Of a stretch of DNA of 64,000 nt, positions 25,120 through 33,626 are shown in pieces (the stretch's first letter is position 1; each line of letters begins with the position of its first letter). The notes beneath the pieces are model-generated. The model had not been told where the DNA came from and made no database searches. It saw nothing but the letters and a program-made list of their open reading frames with translations. The stretch covers positions 310,001 through 374,000 of the forward strand of contig NZ_WBOF01000001.1 of NCBI RefSeq assembly GCF_009569385.1, written 5' to 3'. Origin of the DNA: Streptomyces kaniharaensis (GTDB lineage Bacteria > Actinomycetota > Actinomycetes > Streptomycetales > Streptomycetaceae). The translations under genes and the position numbers were made by a program.

Positions 25120-25890
25120 GTGGGTACGCGACCAGTCCGACAGAGCAGGCCACCGAGCCGAGTCAAGGGGTTCGACGTCGGCTACGTCGACGGCGACGGT
25201 GTGGAGCGCCGGGTGCCGCTTCGGCGGGCTCGCGCGGTGCGGTTCGAGGACGGTCTTCCTGTGCGTTCGTTCCCTTCCTATCGTGGGCAGCGGAGCTACC
25301 CGGGGCTGTACTGGTCGGCCACGACCGGCGGGCATGTGGGCTTCGAGTCCTGGCTGGAACGCGATCACGCCGTGGCATTGGACTTCGATCCGCAGGTCAT
25401 CGGGTATGCCTCACAGCCGATGTGGCTGTTCTGGGAAGGCGAGTCCGGCCGGGTCCGCTGCCACGCACCGGACTTCTTCGCCAGGTTGTCGGACGGCCGC
25501 GCGATGGTGATCGACTCGCGCCCCGTGGAGTGCCGCTCCGACGAGCGTGACATCGCGACGTTCGCGGCTACGAAGCTCGCTTGCGCGCAGGCGGGTTGGG
25601 ACTACGCCCTGTGGGGCGAAGCGGACGAGGTATGGGTGGCAAACGTGCGCTGGCTGGCCGGCTACCGACACGCTCGTTGCCGCAATGAAGCCGTCGCGAA
25701 CCGTCTGCAACGGTACTTCGCGCGTCCGGGGATGCTACTGGCCGGAGCTGAGGAAACTGGTGATCCGATCGCCACGCTGCCGGTTCTCTTTCATCTTCTG
25801 TGGCGCCAGGAGCTGACGACGGACCTGTCCGTCCTGCTCAGCGATCGCACGGTGGTTCACGCGACCGCGAACCGGCCGGGTGAGCAGTGA
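25120..25890 (+). CDS. tnsA: TnsA-like transposon endonuclease
   Basis: The 256-residue protein has the TnsA N-terminal restriction-endonuclease-like core: FESWLERDHAVALDFDP (catalytic Glu), HAPDFFARL (catalytic Asp) and, at the place of the usual QxK, MVIDSRP. TnsA cuts the 5' ends of the element, so with TnsB it excises cleanly. The GTG at 25120 is chosen because GGGAGGA (25106-25112) precedes it by 7 nt. The stop overlaps the tnsB GTG (GTGA). The Lys of the canonical motif is replaced by Arg, which I recall in other actinobacterial TnsA-like proteins; whether cleavage still works is untested. Confidence 0.85.
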   Translation: MGTRPVRQSRPPSRVKGFDVGYVDGDGVERRVPLRRARAVRFEDGLPVRSFPSYRGQRSYPGLYWSATTGGHVGFESWLERDHAVALDFDPQVIGYASQPMWLFWEGESGRVRCHAPDFFARLSDGRAMVIDSRPVECRSDERDIATFAATKLACAQAGWDYALWGEADEVWVANVRWLAGYRHARCRNEAVANRLQRYFARPGMLLAGAEETGDPIATLPVLFHLLWRQELTTDLSVLLSDRTVVHATANRPGEQ

Positions 25891-27980
25891 ATGAGTTCGC
25901 CGCATCCGGCGTCCTTCGGGTCGGTGACCGTGTCGTCTTCAGCGGCCGAGAGCACACCGTCGTTGCGATCTCGGGGACCTCGATCCGGCTACTGTCCGCT
26001 TCCGGAGACCAGAGCGTCGTGTTACTGGCCTACCTGCAGGCCGCGCCGGATTTCTCCGTGGTCGGAGCTGGCGCGGCACCGAGAGCCACGGCGCACGGCC
26101 TCCTGGACAGTGTTCCGGCCAAGGTCGCGGAACGCGCCCGGCTCTGGGAACAGCACTTGGTGGAGTTAGAGAGCGGACTTCTACCCGGTGTCCCGCCTGG
26201 CACACCGCCCCGGCCAGAGTACGACCCGATGCGGGCGACGTTGGCTCAGCGGGTGGCAGCGAAGGCTCGTGAGCTGACGGCCCTCGGCATTCCCGCAGAG
26301 GTGCGGACGGTGCAGCGCATGCGGAAGCGCTACCGGGAGCAAGGCGTGTGGGGGCTGGTGGACGGCCGTCGCACACAGCGACGCACGGCTACAGGGAACG
26401 TCGACTCCCGGGTCGTGTCCGCGGTCGCCGCGGTTGTCGAGCGCCAGACCTCGGAATCGACTGGAACCAAGTCGCGGATCCTGAGGCTGGTGGAAGAGCA
26501 GCTGACGACCAACTATGGGCCCGGATCGGTACCCATGCCATCGCGGGCAACCTTCTACAGGCTCCTGGACACTCTCACGGCGGGCCGCCATACCTTCGGC
26601 TCGGCAACGACCCGGCGACAGACGGCCAATCGCCCAGAAGGCGTCTTCACCCCCACCATGGCCGCCCGGCCCGGCGAGCAGGTGCAAATCGATACCACCC
26701 CGCTGGACGTGATGGCGGTCATGGACGACGGCGTCGTTGGTCGCCCTGAGCTGACAATCGCCTTGGACATCGCTACTCGGACCATCTGCGCGGCCGTGCT
26801 GCATCCCGCGCGGGCCAAAGCCGTTGACGCGGCGCTGATGCTGGCACGCATTGTCGTCCCGGAACCGATGCGTCCGAACTGGGCCGAGGCGCTTCGGATG
26901 TCGGCCTCGCGAATTCCGCACGCACGCCTGCTGGATATCGACGCGCGGCTGGAGCAGGTAGCCGCAAGGCCGGTGATCGTTCCGGAGACGATCGTGATCG
27001 ACCACGGGAGAGTGTTCGTGTCGGAGACCTTCGTGCGGGCTTGTCGCACCTTGGAGATCTCCGTCCAGCCGGCGCGGCCCAGGACGCCCACGGACAAGGG
27101 CGTGGTCGAGCGCACGTTCTCCTCCATCAACACCCTGTTCTGCCAGCACGTCGCGGGCTACACCGGCCGAGATGTGACCAGGCGGGGCGCAAGCCCGGAA
27201 GAGGGCGCCGCTTGGCCGGTCGCCGATCTTCAGGACCTTCTGGACGAGTGGATCGTGGCGGGCTGGCAGTCTCGCCCGCACGACGGACTGCGGCACCCCT
27301 ACCTGTCCGGCCGGCCTCTTTCACCGAACGAGGCGTACGCGGCGATGGTCGCCGCCAGCGGCTACGTACCGCTGGCCCCGAGCGGAGACGACTACATCGA
27401 GATGCTTCCCGCAGTCTGGCGGACCGTCAACGATTACGGCATCCGCATTGACCACCGCACCTACAACAGCACCGACCTCGCTCCGCTAAGGCGCCAGCAT
27501 TCCGGTATCGGGATCAAGAACGGCCAGTGGGAGGTTCACTACGACCCCTATGACCTGAGCCGAGTGTGGGTCCGCGACCATCGGCAGGGCGGCTGGATCC
27601 TCGCCCAGTGGACCCACCTGCCCATGGTCCAGCAGCCGTTCGCGGAGTTCACCTGGCGCTACGCTCGCCGGATCGCCACCGAACGCGGCATGGACTCCAG
27701 CAACGAGACGGCCGTCGCGGTACTCCTGGCCGGCCTGCTCAGGCGGGCCGAGGCAGGCCCTGGCCCAGAGCAGCGCGCCACTGCGCGGACCCGTGCAGCC
27801 GCTGCAATGCCGCGCCGGCTCCCATCTGCGCTCATTCCCGCGCAAGCGTCTGTCCCACCCGCCGAAACAGCCCCGGCAGACGAACCTGACGCCGAGATCG
27901 TGGAGGCCGAGATCATCGAAACCGACGACATCGAACCATTCGGGGTCTTCGACCCATTCGAGGATGGTGGGTCATGGTGA
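25887..27980 (+). CDS. tnsB: TnsB-like DDE transposase
   Basis: The 697-residue protein is a Mu/TnsB-type integrase. After N-terminal helix-turn-helix domains (about 100-165, QRMRKRYREQGVWGLVDGRR), the DDE core gives Asp in VQIDTTPLDVM, Asp in IVIDHGRVFVS and Glu in PTDKGVVERTFSSINTLF, followed by the Mu-type beta-barrel (HHRTYNS-like IDHRTYNSTDL, GQWEVHYDPYDLSRVWV) and a charged tail rich in Glu/Asp that may contact TnsC. It binds the TGGC-core sites at both ends and joins 3' ends to target DNA with a 5-bp stagger, matching the 5-bp duplication. The start overlaps tnsA by 4 nt; the end overlaps tnsC by 7 nt. Confidence 0.9.
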   Translation: MNEFAASGVLRVGDRVVFSGREHTVVAISGTSIRLLSASGDQSVVLLAYLQAAPDFSVVGAGAAPRATAHGLLDSVPAKVAERARLWEQHLVELESGLLPGVPPGTPPRPEYDPMRATLAQRVAAKARELTALGIPAEVRTVQRMRKRYREQGVWGLVDGRRTQRRTATGNVDSRVVSAVAAVVERQTSESTGTKSRILRLVEEQLTTNYGPGSVPMPSRATFYRLLDTLTAGRHTFGSATTRRQTANRPEGVFTPTMAARPGEQVQIDTTPLDVMAVMDDGVVGRPELTIALDIATRTICAAVLHPARAKAVDAALMLARIVVPEPMRPNWAEALRMSASRIPHARLLDIDARLEQVAARPVIVPETIVIDHGRVFVSETFVRACRTLEISVQPARPRTPTDKGVVERTFSSINTLFCQHVAGYTGRDVTRRGASPEEGAAWPVADLQDLLDEWIVAGWQSRPHDGLRHPYLSGRPLSPNEAYAAMVAASGYVPLAPSGDDYIEMLPAVWRTVNDYGIRIDHRTYNSTDLAPLRRQHSGIGIKNGQWEVHYDPYDLSRVWVRDHRQGGWILAQWTHLPMVQQPFAEFTWRYARRIATERGMDSSNETAVAVLLAGLLRRAEAGPGPEQRATARTRAAAAMPRRLPSALIPAQASVPPAETAPADEPDAEIVEAEIIETDDIEPFGVFDPFEDGGSW

Positions 27981-29032
27981 GGACCGGGGACGATGAGCTC
28001 GACTTCCAGCCACTGGTGACCCGCGAGGGCTGGAGGGCCTTCGCGGATGCCCCTCGTCCCGAAGCGCCCACCCTGCTTCCGGAGGCCGCTTGGCTCGGCC
28101 TCGACCCGCTGGAACGTGACGCCTACGACCGCGCGCGGATGACCCACCACATGAGGCTACTCGTCGTCGCCACCCCAGCTATCCGGCATATCACGACGAC
28201 AGGAAGAAAGCTGCTGGCCTACAACGCCCCCAAGGCCACCGGACGCCGAGGCCTAATCGTCTCCGGCCCCAGCGGCACGGGTAAGTCCACAGCCGTGCAG
28301 CAACTCGGCAAAAAATACCACGTCGACACGATGCGGCAGGCCAATCCCCACAGCGACCGCATTCCCGTCGCCTATATCGTCGTCCCTTCCGGCGCGACGC
28401 CGAAGATGCTCTCTATCGAACTCGCGTCGTTCCTCGGACTGCCCATTCGTCCCCGCGCGAGTCAACACGAGATCACCAACGCCGTCTGCACTGTTCTACG
28501 GAAGGTGCGGTGCGGCATGGTCATCGTCGACGAGATCCATAACCTCGATCTTTCGACACGCGCGGGCGCGGAGGCGTCGGACCAGCTCAAGTACTTCTAT
28601 GAGCAGATCCGCGCGACGTTTGTCTACGCGGGTATCGACGTTGCCGAGCACGGCCTGTTCTCTGGGCTACGCGGCCGACAAATCGCCGGACGGTTCCTGA
28701 CGATTCACACATCGGCATTTGGTGACAACGGCGCCGAAGAACGCTCGGACTGGAAGAAGATCATTGCCACGATGGAACAGGCATTGCGGCTCCACCGGCA
28801 TGCCCCGGGCAGTCTCGTCAGGCTTGCCCCCTATCTTCAGGAGCGATCTGCGGGCTCGATCGGTGCCCTGGACCAGCTGATCCATCAGGCCGCCAACGAC
28901 GCCATCACCGATGGCACCGAGCGAATCACCAAGAGGCACCTGGACGAGATTCTGCTGGACACCGCATCACAGGGCGAGCCCTGGGCCCTCCCGGCACCTC
29001 AAGGCCGTCCAGGACGGAAGGCGGCGTCATAA
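27974..29032 (+). CDS. tnsC: TnsC/TniB-like AAA+ ATPase
   Basis: The 352-residue AAA+ protein has Walker A GPSGTGKSTAVQQLG, Walker B MVIVDEIHNLDL, and an arginine-rich region ALRLHRHAP after sensor 1 YAGIDVAEHGLF. TnsC polymerises on target DNA and links the target selector (TniQ) to the TnsAB transposase. It overlaps tnsB by 7 nt. The stop is TAA at 29030-29032, and the same bases include the position where the tniQ start would be expected, see the tniQ entry. Size and order match TniB/TnsC of Tn5053- and Tn7-like elements. Confidence 0.88.
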   Translation: MVRTGDDELDFQPLVTREGWRAFADAPRPEAPTLLPEAAWLGLDPLERDAYDRARMTHHMRLLVVATPAIRHITTTGRKLLAYNAPKATGRRGLIVSGPSGTGKSTAVQQLGKKYHVDTMRQANPHSDRIPVAYIVVPSGATPKMLSIELASFLGLPIRPRASQHEITNAVCTVLRKVRCGMVIVDEIHNLDLSTRAGAEASDQLKYFYEQIRATFVYAGIDVAEHGLFSGLRGRQIAGRFLTIHTSAFGDNGAEERSDWKKIIATMEQALRLHRHAPGSLVRLAPYLQERSAGSIGALDQLIHQAANDAITDGTERITKRHLDEILLDTASQGEPWALPAPQGRPGRKAAS

Positions 29033-29094
29033 AGACCTGGGAACAGCCACTTCGCCGCCTGCCCCTCATAGTTCGGCCGTTCAGCAACGAAACA

Positions 29095-29994
29095 GTGGTC
29101 TCGTTCGTGTCCCGGCTTGCGGACGCCAACGCGATGAACTTCACCGATGTTTTCCGACTCATCGCTCCGTGCGTTCCGGGAAAGCACGTCTTGGACAAGG
29201 ACGCAATCCTCACGCCCGTTTCACTCGACCGGCTGGCACTGCTCTCTGGCAGGGACAGCAAGGTCCTGAACATGGTCTTGCCCGGTCAGGATCACACTCC
29301 ACACATCCCACTCGACCCCGAGGTCCCCGATCTGCGGTGGTTCATCACCAGCCCCCGCCCCCAGATCGCGTGTCGAAAGTGCACGCTCCGCCATGGCGAG
29401 TCCGGAAGCATTCGAATCCGAGTCCGAAATGGACAGCGGATATGCCAGAGGCATCTGCGTTGGATCAACGGTACTCAACGCGACTTGTCCCGAGAATCCG
29501 AAATCACAGCAGCCCACATCCGCTACCGATCTCTCCTCGACGGCCCTCAGAGTCTGCGGGCCGTCGAGGCGGTGCAGCAGGCCGAACGCATCGCCTTTCA
29601 GTGGGCCACCGACCACCACCACACGGCTCTTGCGGAGCGCTGGACGGCAAGGGCGCATGAGTATCAGGTATTCGGACTGCGAGAGGCCACCGGCATGAGA
29701 CTCGTTTGCTTCCCCGAGACGGTTGCCCTCGCCGAAATCCTCGCCGATCCTCAATGGCGCCGTCACGTCGCCATGGCGCTGGATCTCGACCTCGGCCTCT
29801 TCTACGAGCACGTGGCCGACAAGGTTGGCGCGACACTCACCGACGACGGCGATCTACGATCGCACGACCCTCTTGCTCGATGGGTCGAAATGTTCCGCGG
29901 CCGGCACCAGGACCGGCGCCGCACGTACTGGGCCAACCACGGCCTTGGCGGTCTCTACGACAACCCGCTTCCCCACTCTTGCCACTTCGCTTGA
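29095..29994 (+). CDS. tniQ: TniQ-family protein, start uncertain
   Basis: TniQ proteins select the target and recruit TnsC. The zinc-binding pattern is visible as CRKCTLRHGES followed by GQRICQRHLRWI, after the N-terminal VSFVSRLADANAMNF. Starting at GTG 29095 gives 299 residues but removes the conserved segment LPLIVRPFSNETV, which is encoded in frame from about 29059. The frame is open back to 29029, where the codon is ATA next to an AAGG element. A single G-to-A change would turn ATG into ATA and, at the same base, the tnsC stop from TGA to TAA. The protein may thus start at ATA, CTG 29059 or GTG 29095, or be impaired. The stop is 29992-29994. Confidence 0.75.
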   Translation: MVSFVSRLADANAMNFTDVFRLIAPCVPGKHVLDKDAILTPVSLDRLALLSGRDSKVLNMVLPGQDHTPHIPLDPEVPDLRWFITSPRPQIACRKCTLRHGESGSIRIRVRNGQRICQRHLRWINGTQRDLSRESEITAAHIRYRSLLDGPQSLRAVEAVQQAERIAFQWATDHHHTALAERWTARAHEYQVFGLREATGMRLVCFPETVALAEILADPQWRRHVAMALDLDLGLFYEHVADKVGATLTDDGDLRSHDPLARWVEMFRGRHQDRRRTYWANHGLGGLYDNPLPHSCHFA

Positions 29995-30067
29995 GACGCG
30001 GATCCAGCAGAGATGTCTCACCACAACTGGCGAACAGCACTTCTACGACTCGGGAGCTCGCCACATC
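29977..30067 (-). repeat. Internal copy of right-end-like transposon sequence
   Basis: Just past tniQ, TCTTGCCACTTC (29977-29988) and GCTCGCCACATC (30056-30067) carry the TnsB-type core in right-end orientation, 79 bp apart (close to three 26-bp steps). The stretch 29970-30030 resembles 32700-32760: both read CTTCCCCA, then GCCACTTC, then TGAGAC. There is no terminal repeat or duplication here, so this is not the present boundary. It may be a decayed earlier right end. Confidence 0.55.
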
Positions 30068-30762
30068 TATTAATCACTCTCCGCGAATGGCTCCCACTCC
30101 TTCCAGCACCTGACCAATACCCAGAGCTGCCGAGGAGAGGGCACCCCACGACTTGGTTTCTGGCGAGACTTCAAATGGAAGAAGACCAATACCAAGAGCC
30201 ATGTCCGAGATAGAGATAGCACTACCGGTCACTACCTTGCCAAGGCCTGTCCACCACTTGCGCTTGCGCCGGATAGACGGCTGCTCTTCCTGCTCAGATC
30301 GAGCAGCCGCCGCCTGGTGTTCGCCCCGCGCCCTCTCAAGGCGATCTGCCAGATCGCGGAGTTGCTGACTGACAGGGACCTCATCGAGAAAGGAACGCCG
30401 ATTGCGGCTGAAAATCTTGACGCTGCAGACCAAACCAGGGAGCTGGGCGGCAACTCGCGGGAACCCGAGGGATGACAGAATATCCGCTTCGCTGCTCGGG
30501 AGGTGTTCAGCACGAAGACCAGCAGCTAGGTCCTGGAAGTGTTCATCCATTACCTCCATAATTCCCACATCTTCCGCCAGGCGGATCTGGAAGCGAGTCC
30601 CAGCGTTCACATTCCCAATAATTCCTTCGAGCGCCTTCAGTGTGAAGGTATCGTAGATGTCATCGTCCTGCCGCATCGAGTCCTGAATAAGATTCAACGC
30701 CTGATGGGATTGACGCAATCGGTCGAGAATCCAGCTGACTTCATCATCGAAGTGATGCCTAA

Positions 30763-32422
30763 CCTCGATCTTTCGTGACGGTCCGTCGGTTCATCCGGCG
30801 GGCCGTTTCGGCTTTCTGGCGGTGGCGAGGATGCCTGTGGCCCGGCTGTCGCGTCGGGTGGGCGCCGGGTTCCACGTCTCCGGGGAGGGTCAGTTGCTGG
30901 CTGGGATAGGGCATCGACGCTGGTCAGCCCGGGTTCGGCAGGGCTTGTAGCCGTTCGAAGGCGCTGGTGATCACATCGGTCCAGGGCCAGTGTCGAGCGA
31001 GGCGGAGCACGCGGCGGCGGCTGGTGGTGACGAGTTGGGCGGCGGCGGAGAACAGCCGTAGCCGCAGGCGTTTGGGTTCCCACCGGCGGGCGGGCCCAGT
31101 GAGGGCGAGCATGGGCATCCAGGCGAGCAGGTCGAGCGCGAGCTGGATGATCTCGAGCCAGACCTGGTTCTGCGCGGCCGCTTGGAGGGGGAGGTTGCGC
31201 AGGCCGGTGTCGCGGGCGGCGCGGATGCGGTCCTCGGCGCGGGCGCGCTGGCGGTGCCGCAGCTCCAGGTGGGCGATCGGGACGTGGGCGGTGTTGGTGG
31301 CGAAGCAGGTCAGCCGCATTCCGTCGGCGTCGGTGAAGCGCAACTGGGCTCCGGGGTGCGGCCGTTCCTTGCGGACGATCAGCCGCATGCCCTTCGGCCA
31401 GCCAGTGAGGACGTCCCCGGCGAGTTCGGCCACCCAGGCGCCGTCCCGGATCTCGCCGTCCGGCCCGATCGCGGGCGTCCAGGCCGAGGCCGGCACGAGC
31501 AGGACGGTCTGGTGGATGGCGTCGGTGATGGTCATCCCCACCGAGTAGGAAAGCCACCTTCCGCGTGCAGTGATCCAGTTGAGGAACTTGTGGGTGCCGC
31601 CGCCGGAGTCGGCGCGGATCAGGGTGTGGCGTCCACGCCGGTACTTCTTCGGCAGCTGGCCCAGGGCCATTCGGGCGGCCTCGATGTGGTCGGCGGCGGT
31701 GTTGCTGCCCGCGTTCCCGCGCCTGAGCAGGCCGGCGACAGGTTCCCCGGACCCGTCTCGGCCGTGGTCGACGAACGCGAACAGCGGGTGATGGCCGAAC
31801 GTCTTCTTCCAGGTCTTGGCGGCGTGCTCCTTCTCGGAATGCGCCATGACCAGCACGCCGTCGATGTCCACGATCACCTCGCCGCCCGCGTCCGGGGCCG
31901 CCTCGCGGGCCAACCGCCAGACCCGCTCGCGGACTTCGGCCCGAGCACGGCGGATTGCCGTCAGTGCCTTGGGTCCAGCCGCCGCCAGGGTGTCGACCAG
32001 GCGGGAAACAGTCGGATCCGATGCCACCGGCCCGAACACGGCGGGCTCGGCCCGCAGCATCGCGACGTCCGCCAGGCAGTCCCCGCCCAATGCCACTGTC
32101 AGCGCGAGATCCAACAGGATCTTGCCGGGGTCATGAACCGCCCTGGGCTTGCGCCACGGCGCGAGCGCCGCAGACAGCGCATCAGCCAGCCCTGTTCTTC
32201 GGGTCGTTTCCACCAGCAGCACCCCGCCGGCCTGCGAGACAATCCCGCCACCGCCACCCGACACCCGCACACGCGGATACGACCCGATACGCTTACTCAC
32301 CTGGGAAGTGCCTCCGGCTGGTGCGGGAACAAGGGCCTAGACAATCCTTATTCTCGCAGGTCAGAGGCCCTTTCTGCTTTGCTGATCACCTGCCGGACAG
32401 CCCACTTCGTGAAAGCGCGAGG
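30763..32422 (-). mobile_element. IS1380-family insertion sequence, 1,660 bp
   Basis: The ends read CCTCGATCTTTCGTGACG (left, 30763) and, complemented, CCTCGCGCTTTCACGAAG (right, 32422), 13 of 18 identical. CTAA stands at both flanks (30759-30762 and 32423-32426), a 4-bp target duplication as expected for IS1380. It holds a single transposase gene and about 160 bp of left noncoding sequence. It inserted into the cargo gene of the Tn7-like element, so it came later. Confidence 0.87.
30924..32300 (-). CDS. IS1380-family transposase
   Basis: The 458-residue DDE transposase shows EVIVDIDGVLVMAHSEKE (first Asp), the HTLIRADSGGGTHKFLNW motif (second Asp) and a Glu in RARAEDRIRAARDTGLRNLP, the family's Y-(2)-R-(3)-E-(6)-K-like region. 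The N-terminus GLADALSAALAPWRKPRAVHDPGKILLDLALTVALGGDCLAD is typical. The GTG at 32300 is the first codon of the conserved frame. No frameshift or internal stop is seen, so the copy may be active. Codon use is more GC-biased than the surrounding Tn7-like genes, pointing to an IS already adapted to a streptomycete host. Confidence 0.92.
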   Translation of the reverse strand: MSKRIGSYPRVRVSGGGGGIVSQAGGVLLVETTRRTGLADALSAALAPWRKPRAVHDPGKILLDLALTVALGGDCLADVAMLRAEPAVFGPVASDPTVSRLVDTLAAAGPKALTAIRRARAEVRERVWRLAREAAPDAGGEVIVDIDGVLVMAHSEKEHAAKTWKKTFGHHPLFAFVDHGRDGSGEPVAGLLRRGNAGSNTAADHIEAARMALGQLPKKYRRGRHTLIRADSGGGTHKFLNWITARGRWLSYSVGMTITDAIHQTVLLVPASAWTPAIGPDGEIRDGAWVAELAGDVLTGWPKGMRLIVRKERPHPGAQLRFTDADGMRLTCFATNTAHVPIAHLELRHRQRARAEDRIRAARDTGLRNLPLQAAAQNQVWLEIIQLALDLLAWMPMLALTGPARRWEPKRLRLRLFSAAAQLVTTSRRRVLRLARHWPWTDVITSAFERLQALPNPG

Positions 32423-32714
32423 CTAAGCCTGAGCCGGGCCTGCGGAAAGCGCCGCTCAACGTATTCCTCTGCGAGATACCGCAGAAAGGAATCGAACTCA
32501 TCGTCAGTCACCCGCACTCCCTTCTAGATCATCGTCTCCGACTTGGCCCAGAGGACGTCAGGATGATTCCTCACACGATATGACCACCGACAGAGGTCGA
32601 CCGCGAAGCGTGCGGCGCGTCTCGCGTACCACCACCCGAAGAGCTCCCGAAACACCGAAGCTGTCCGGCCTCAGCAAGGGCCGTAGCTGTCCGTCACACC
32701 CTCTTCCCCAACAT

Positions 32715-32821
32715 CTGCCACTTCACCTGAGACACGAGGAAGCCATGTTTCTCAACCAACCTGACGAGCCACAGCTCACGGGTCCATCAGGCCGCCATGT
32801 CTACTGAGAACGGACAGGTGG
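32715..32821 (-). repeat. Right-end TnsB-type site array, terminal repeat and target duplication
   Basis: GCCA cores at 32717, 32742, 32768 and 32794 are spaced 25, 26 and 26 bp apart, inside CTGCCACTTC, GAAGCCATGTT, CGAGCCACAGC and GCCGCCATGTC. They are in inverted orientation to the left-end sites. The terminal repeat GAGAACGGACA (32806-32816) and the GGTGG duplication (32817-32821) follow. Between 32512 and 32714, and from 32822 to 32947, I see no gene. Confidence 0.78.
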
Positions 32822-32947
32822 AACCGACAGTCGGCGGCTGCCCGGTCTCGCTGCGGTGAGCGAGTGTGGCTCAGCAGGCCAACTGCCGTGTCAGCACGGC
32901 CGTCCAGGACCTGCCCCCGATCACCCTTCCTCGCTGGAAGGGCGGCC

Positions 32948-33559
32948 TCACGTCCCGGACGGCGCACCACTGCCGTGGCGCTGCCGCTGGCGGTGTTTGC
33001 GCATGGACACCTGAGAGCCGCAGCCAGTGCTGCAGTACAGCCCTCCCCCATTGCGGGTGCGGTCGAAGAAACCGAAATGGCATGGGGGGTTACGGCACGC
33101 CTTGATGCGCCCCCAGTCGCTGCTCTGCGCAAAAGTCGTCACCGCAGCCAGTACGGTTCCGAACACGCGCGGCACCCCCGTCTGCGGCGAGGCCAGCTCC
33201 GCTCCGCCGGCCGTGACCACCGTCGCCAGCGGGTAGAGCGAACCCACACGTCGCAGGTGCCGCTCGGCACGCAGCAGCGGCTCACCCAGGCTTTCCTCAT
33301 CGCCCGAGTGCGCGAGCAGCACAGTCACCAGGGCATCACGCAGCTCTCGCGCGACCGCGGCGTCAGCGTCGGTCACCACGGTTTCGCCACCGAACTCGTC
33401 GCGCTCCGCCAGCCACGCCGCGAACGACTCCCCGTCCCCGAACAACTCTCGGCGACCCGATCCGTCCGCGCGCGTGTTCACGAACGCGAGAACGGTCTCC
33501 ACCGTCGGCGTGACGGTGCGCGGGCTGGGTTTGGGGGATCCGGCTGCCGCAGTAGTCAT
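32948..33559 (-). CDS. CGNR zinc-finger family regulator
   Basis: The 203-residue protein has an N-terminal ABATE-like domain (TVLAFVNTRADGSGRRELFG, AVARELRDALVTVLL) and a C-terminal zinc finger, IKACRNPPCHFGFFDRTRN followed by LYCSTGCGSQVSMRKHRQRQ. In the family the finger ends CGNR; here it reads CGSQ, a variant. These proteins are thought to bind DNA, usually next to the genes they control. It is divergent from the SDR gene, and a 7-bp inverted repeat over the SDR promoter is a plausible target. The ATG at 33559 follows a G-rich stretch. It lies 126 bp from the right end of the Tn7-like element but is not part of it. Confidence 0.83.
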   Translation of the reverse strand: MTTAAAGSPKPSPRTVTPTVETVLAFVNTRADGSGRRELFGDGESFAAWLAERDEFGGETVVTDADAAVARELRDALVTVLLAHSGDEESLGEPLLRAERHLRRVGSLYPLATVVTAGGAELASPQTGVPRVFGTVLAAVTTFAQSSDWGRIKACRNPPCHFGFFDRTRNGGGLYCSTGCGSQVSMRKHRQRQRHGSGAPSGT

Positions 33560-33626
33560 CCCCCCACACTACATCAGCGCGAGCCGCCCTAATCCAGCTA
33601 GTGAGCAACCTTCCCGTCGATTCAGG

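Larger units (their letters stand above)
30074..32511 (-). pseudogene. Transposon cargo gene split by an IS1380-family element
   Basis: The 3' part (30074-30758) and 5' part (32423-32511) belong to one gene. Joining them and keeping one CTAA copy gives exactly 258 codons without a stop, starting at GTG 32511 with GGGAG about 6 nt upstream. The rebuilt protein begins MTDDEFDSFLRYLAEEYVER and continues RLRHHFDDEVSWILDRLRQS, where the IS splits it at about codon 30. It has charged helices, an Arg/Glu-rich central segment with a possible coiled coil (about 145-185), and a hydrophobic Gly/Ala-rich C-terminus (VVTGSAISISDMALGIGLLP). I do not recognise the family. It was the only non-transposition gene of the element, so it is inactivated cargo unless an internal start at TTG 30718 gives a shortened 214-residue product. 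Confidence 0.8.
24961..32816 (+). mobile_element. Tn7-like transposon (tnsABC-tniQ), 7,856 bp
   Basis: The ends are defined by 11-bp inverted repeats, TGTCCCTTCTC (24961-24971) and the complement of GAGAACGGACA (32806-32816), 10/11 identical, and by a GGTGG duplication on each side (24956-24960 and 32817-32821). Inside are tnsA, tnsB, tnsC and tniQ with overlapping starts, then cargo interrupted by an IS1380-family element. TnsA plus TnsB indicates cut-and-paste transposition. There is no tnsD/tnsE and no CRISPR gene, so targeting probably relies on TniQ alone or a host factor. Base composition is visibly less GC-biased than the flanks, a sign of recent transfer. Confidence 0.88.

Noticed and set aside
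30040..30070. Right end of the transposon directly after tniQ
   Set aside because: TnsB-type sites are there, but no inverted copy of TGTCCCTTCTC and no GGTGG. The end at 32816 has both.
24961..32816. CRISPR-associated transposon
   Set aside because: The tnsABC-tniQ set would allow it, but there is no cas gene or repeat array in the element.
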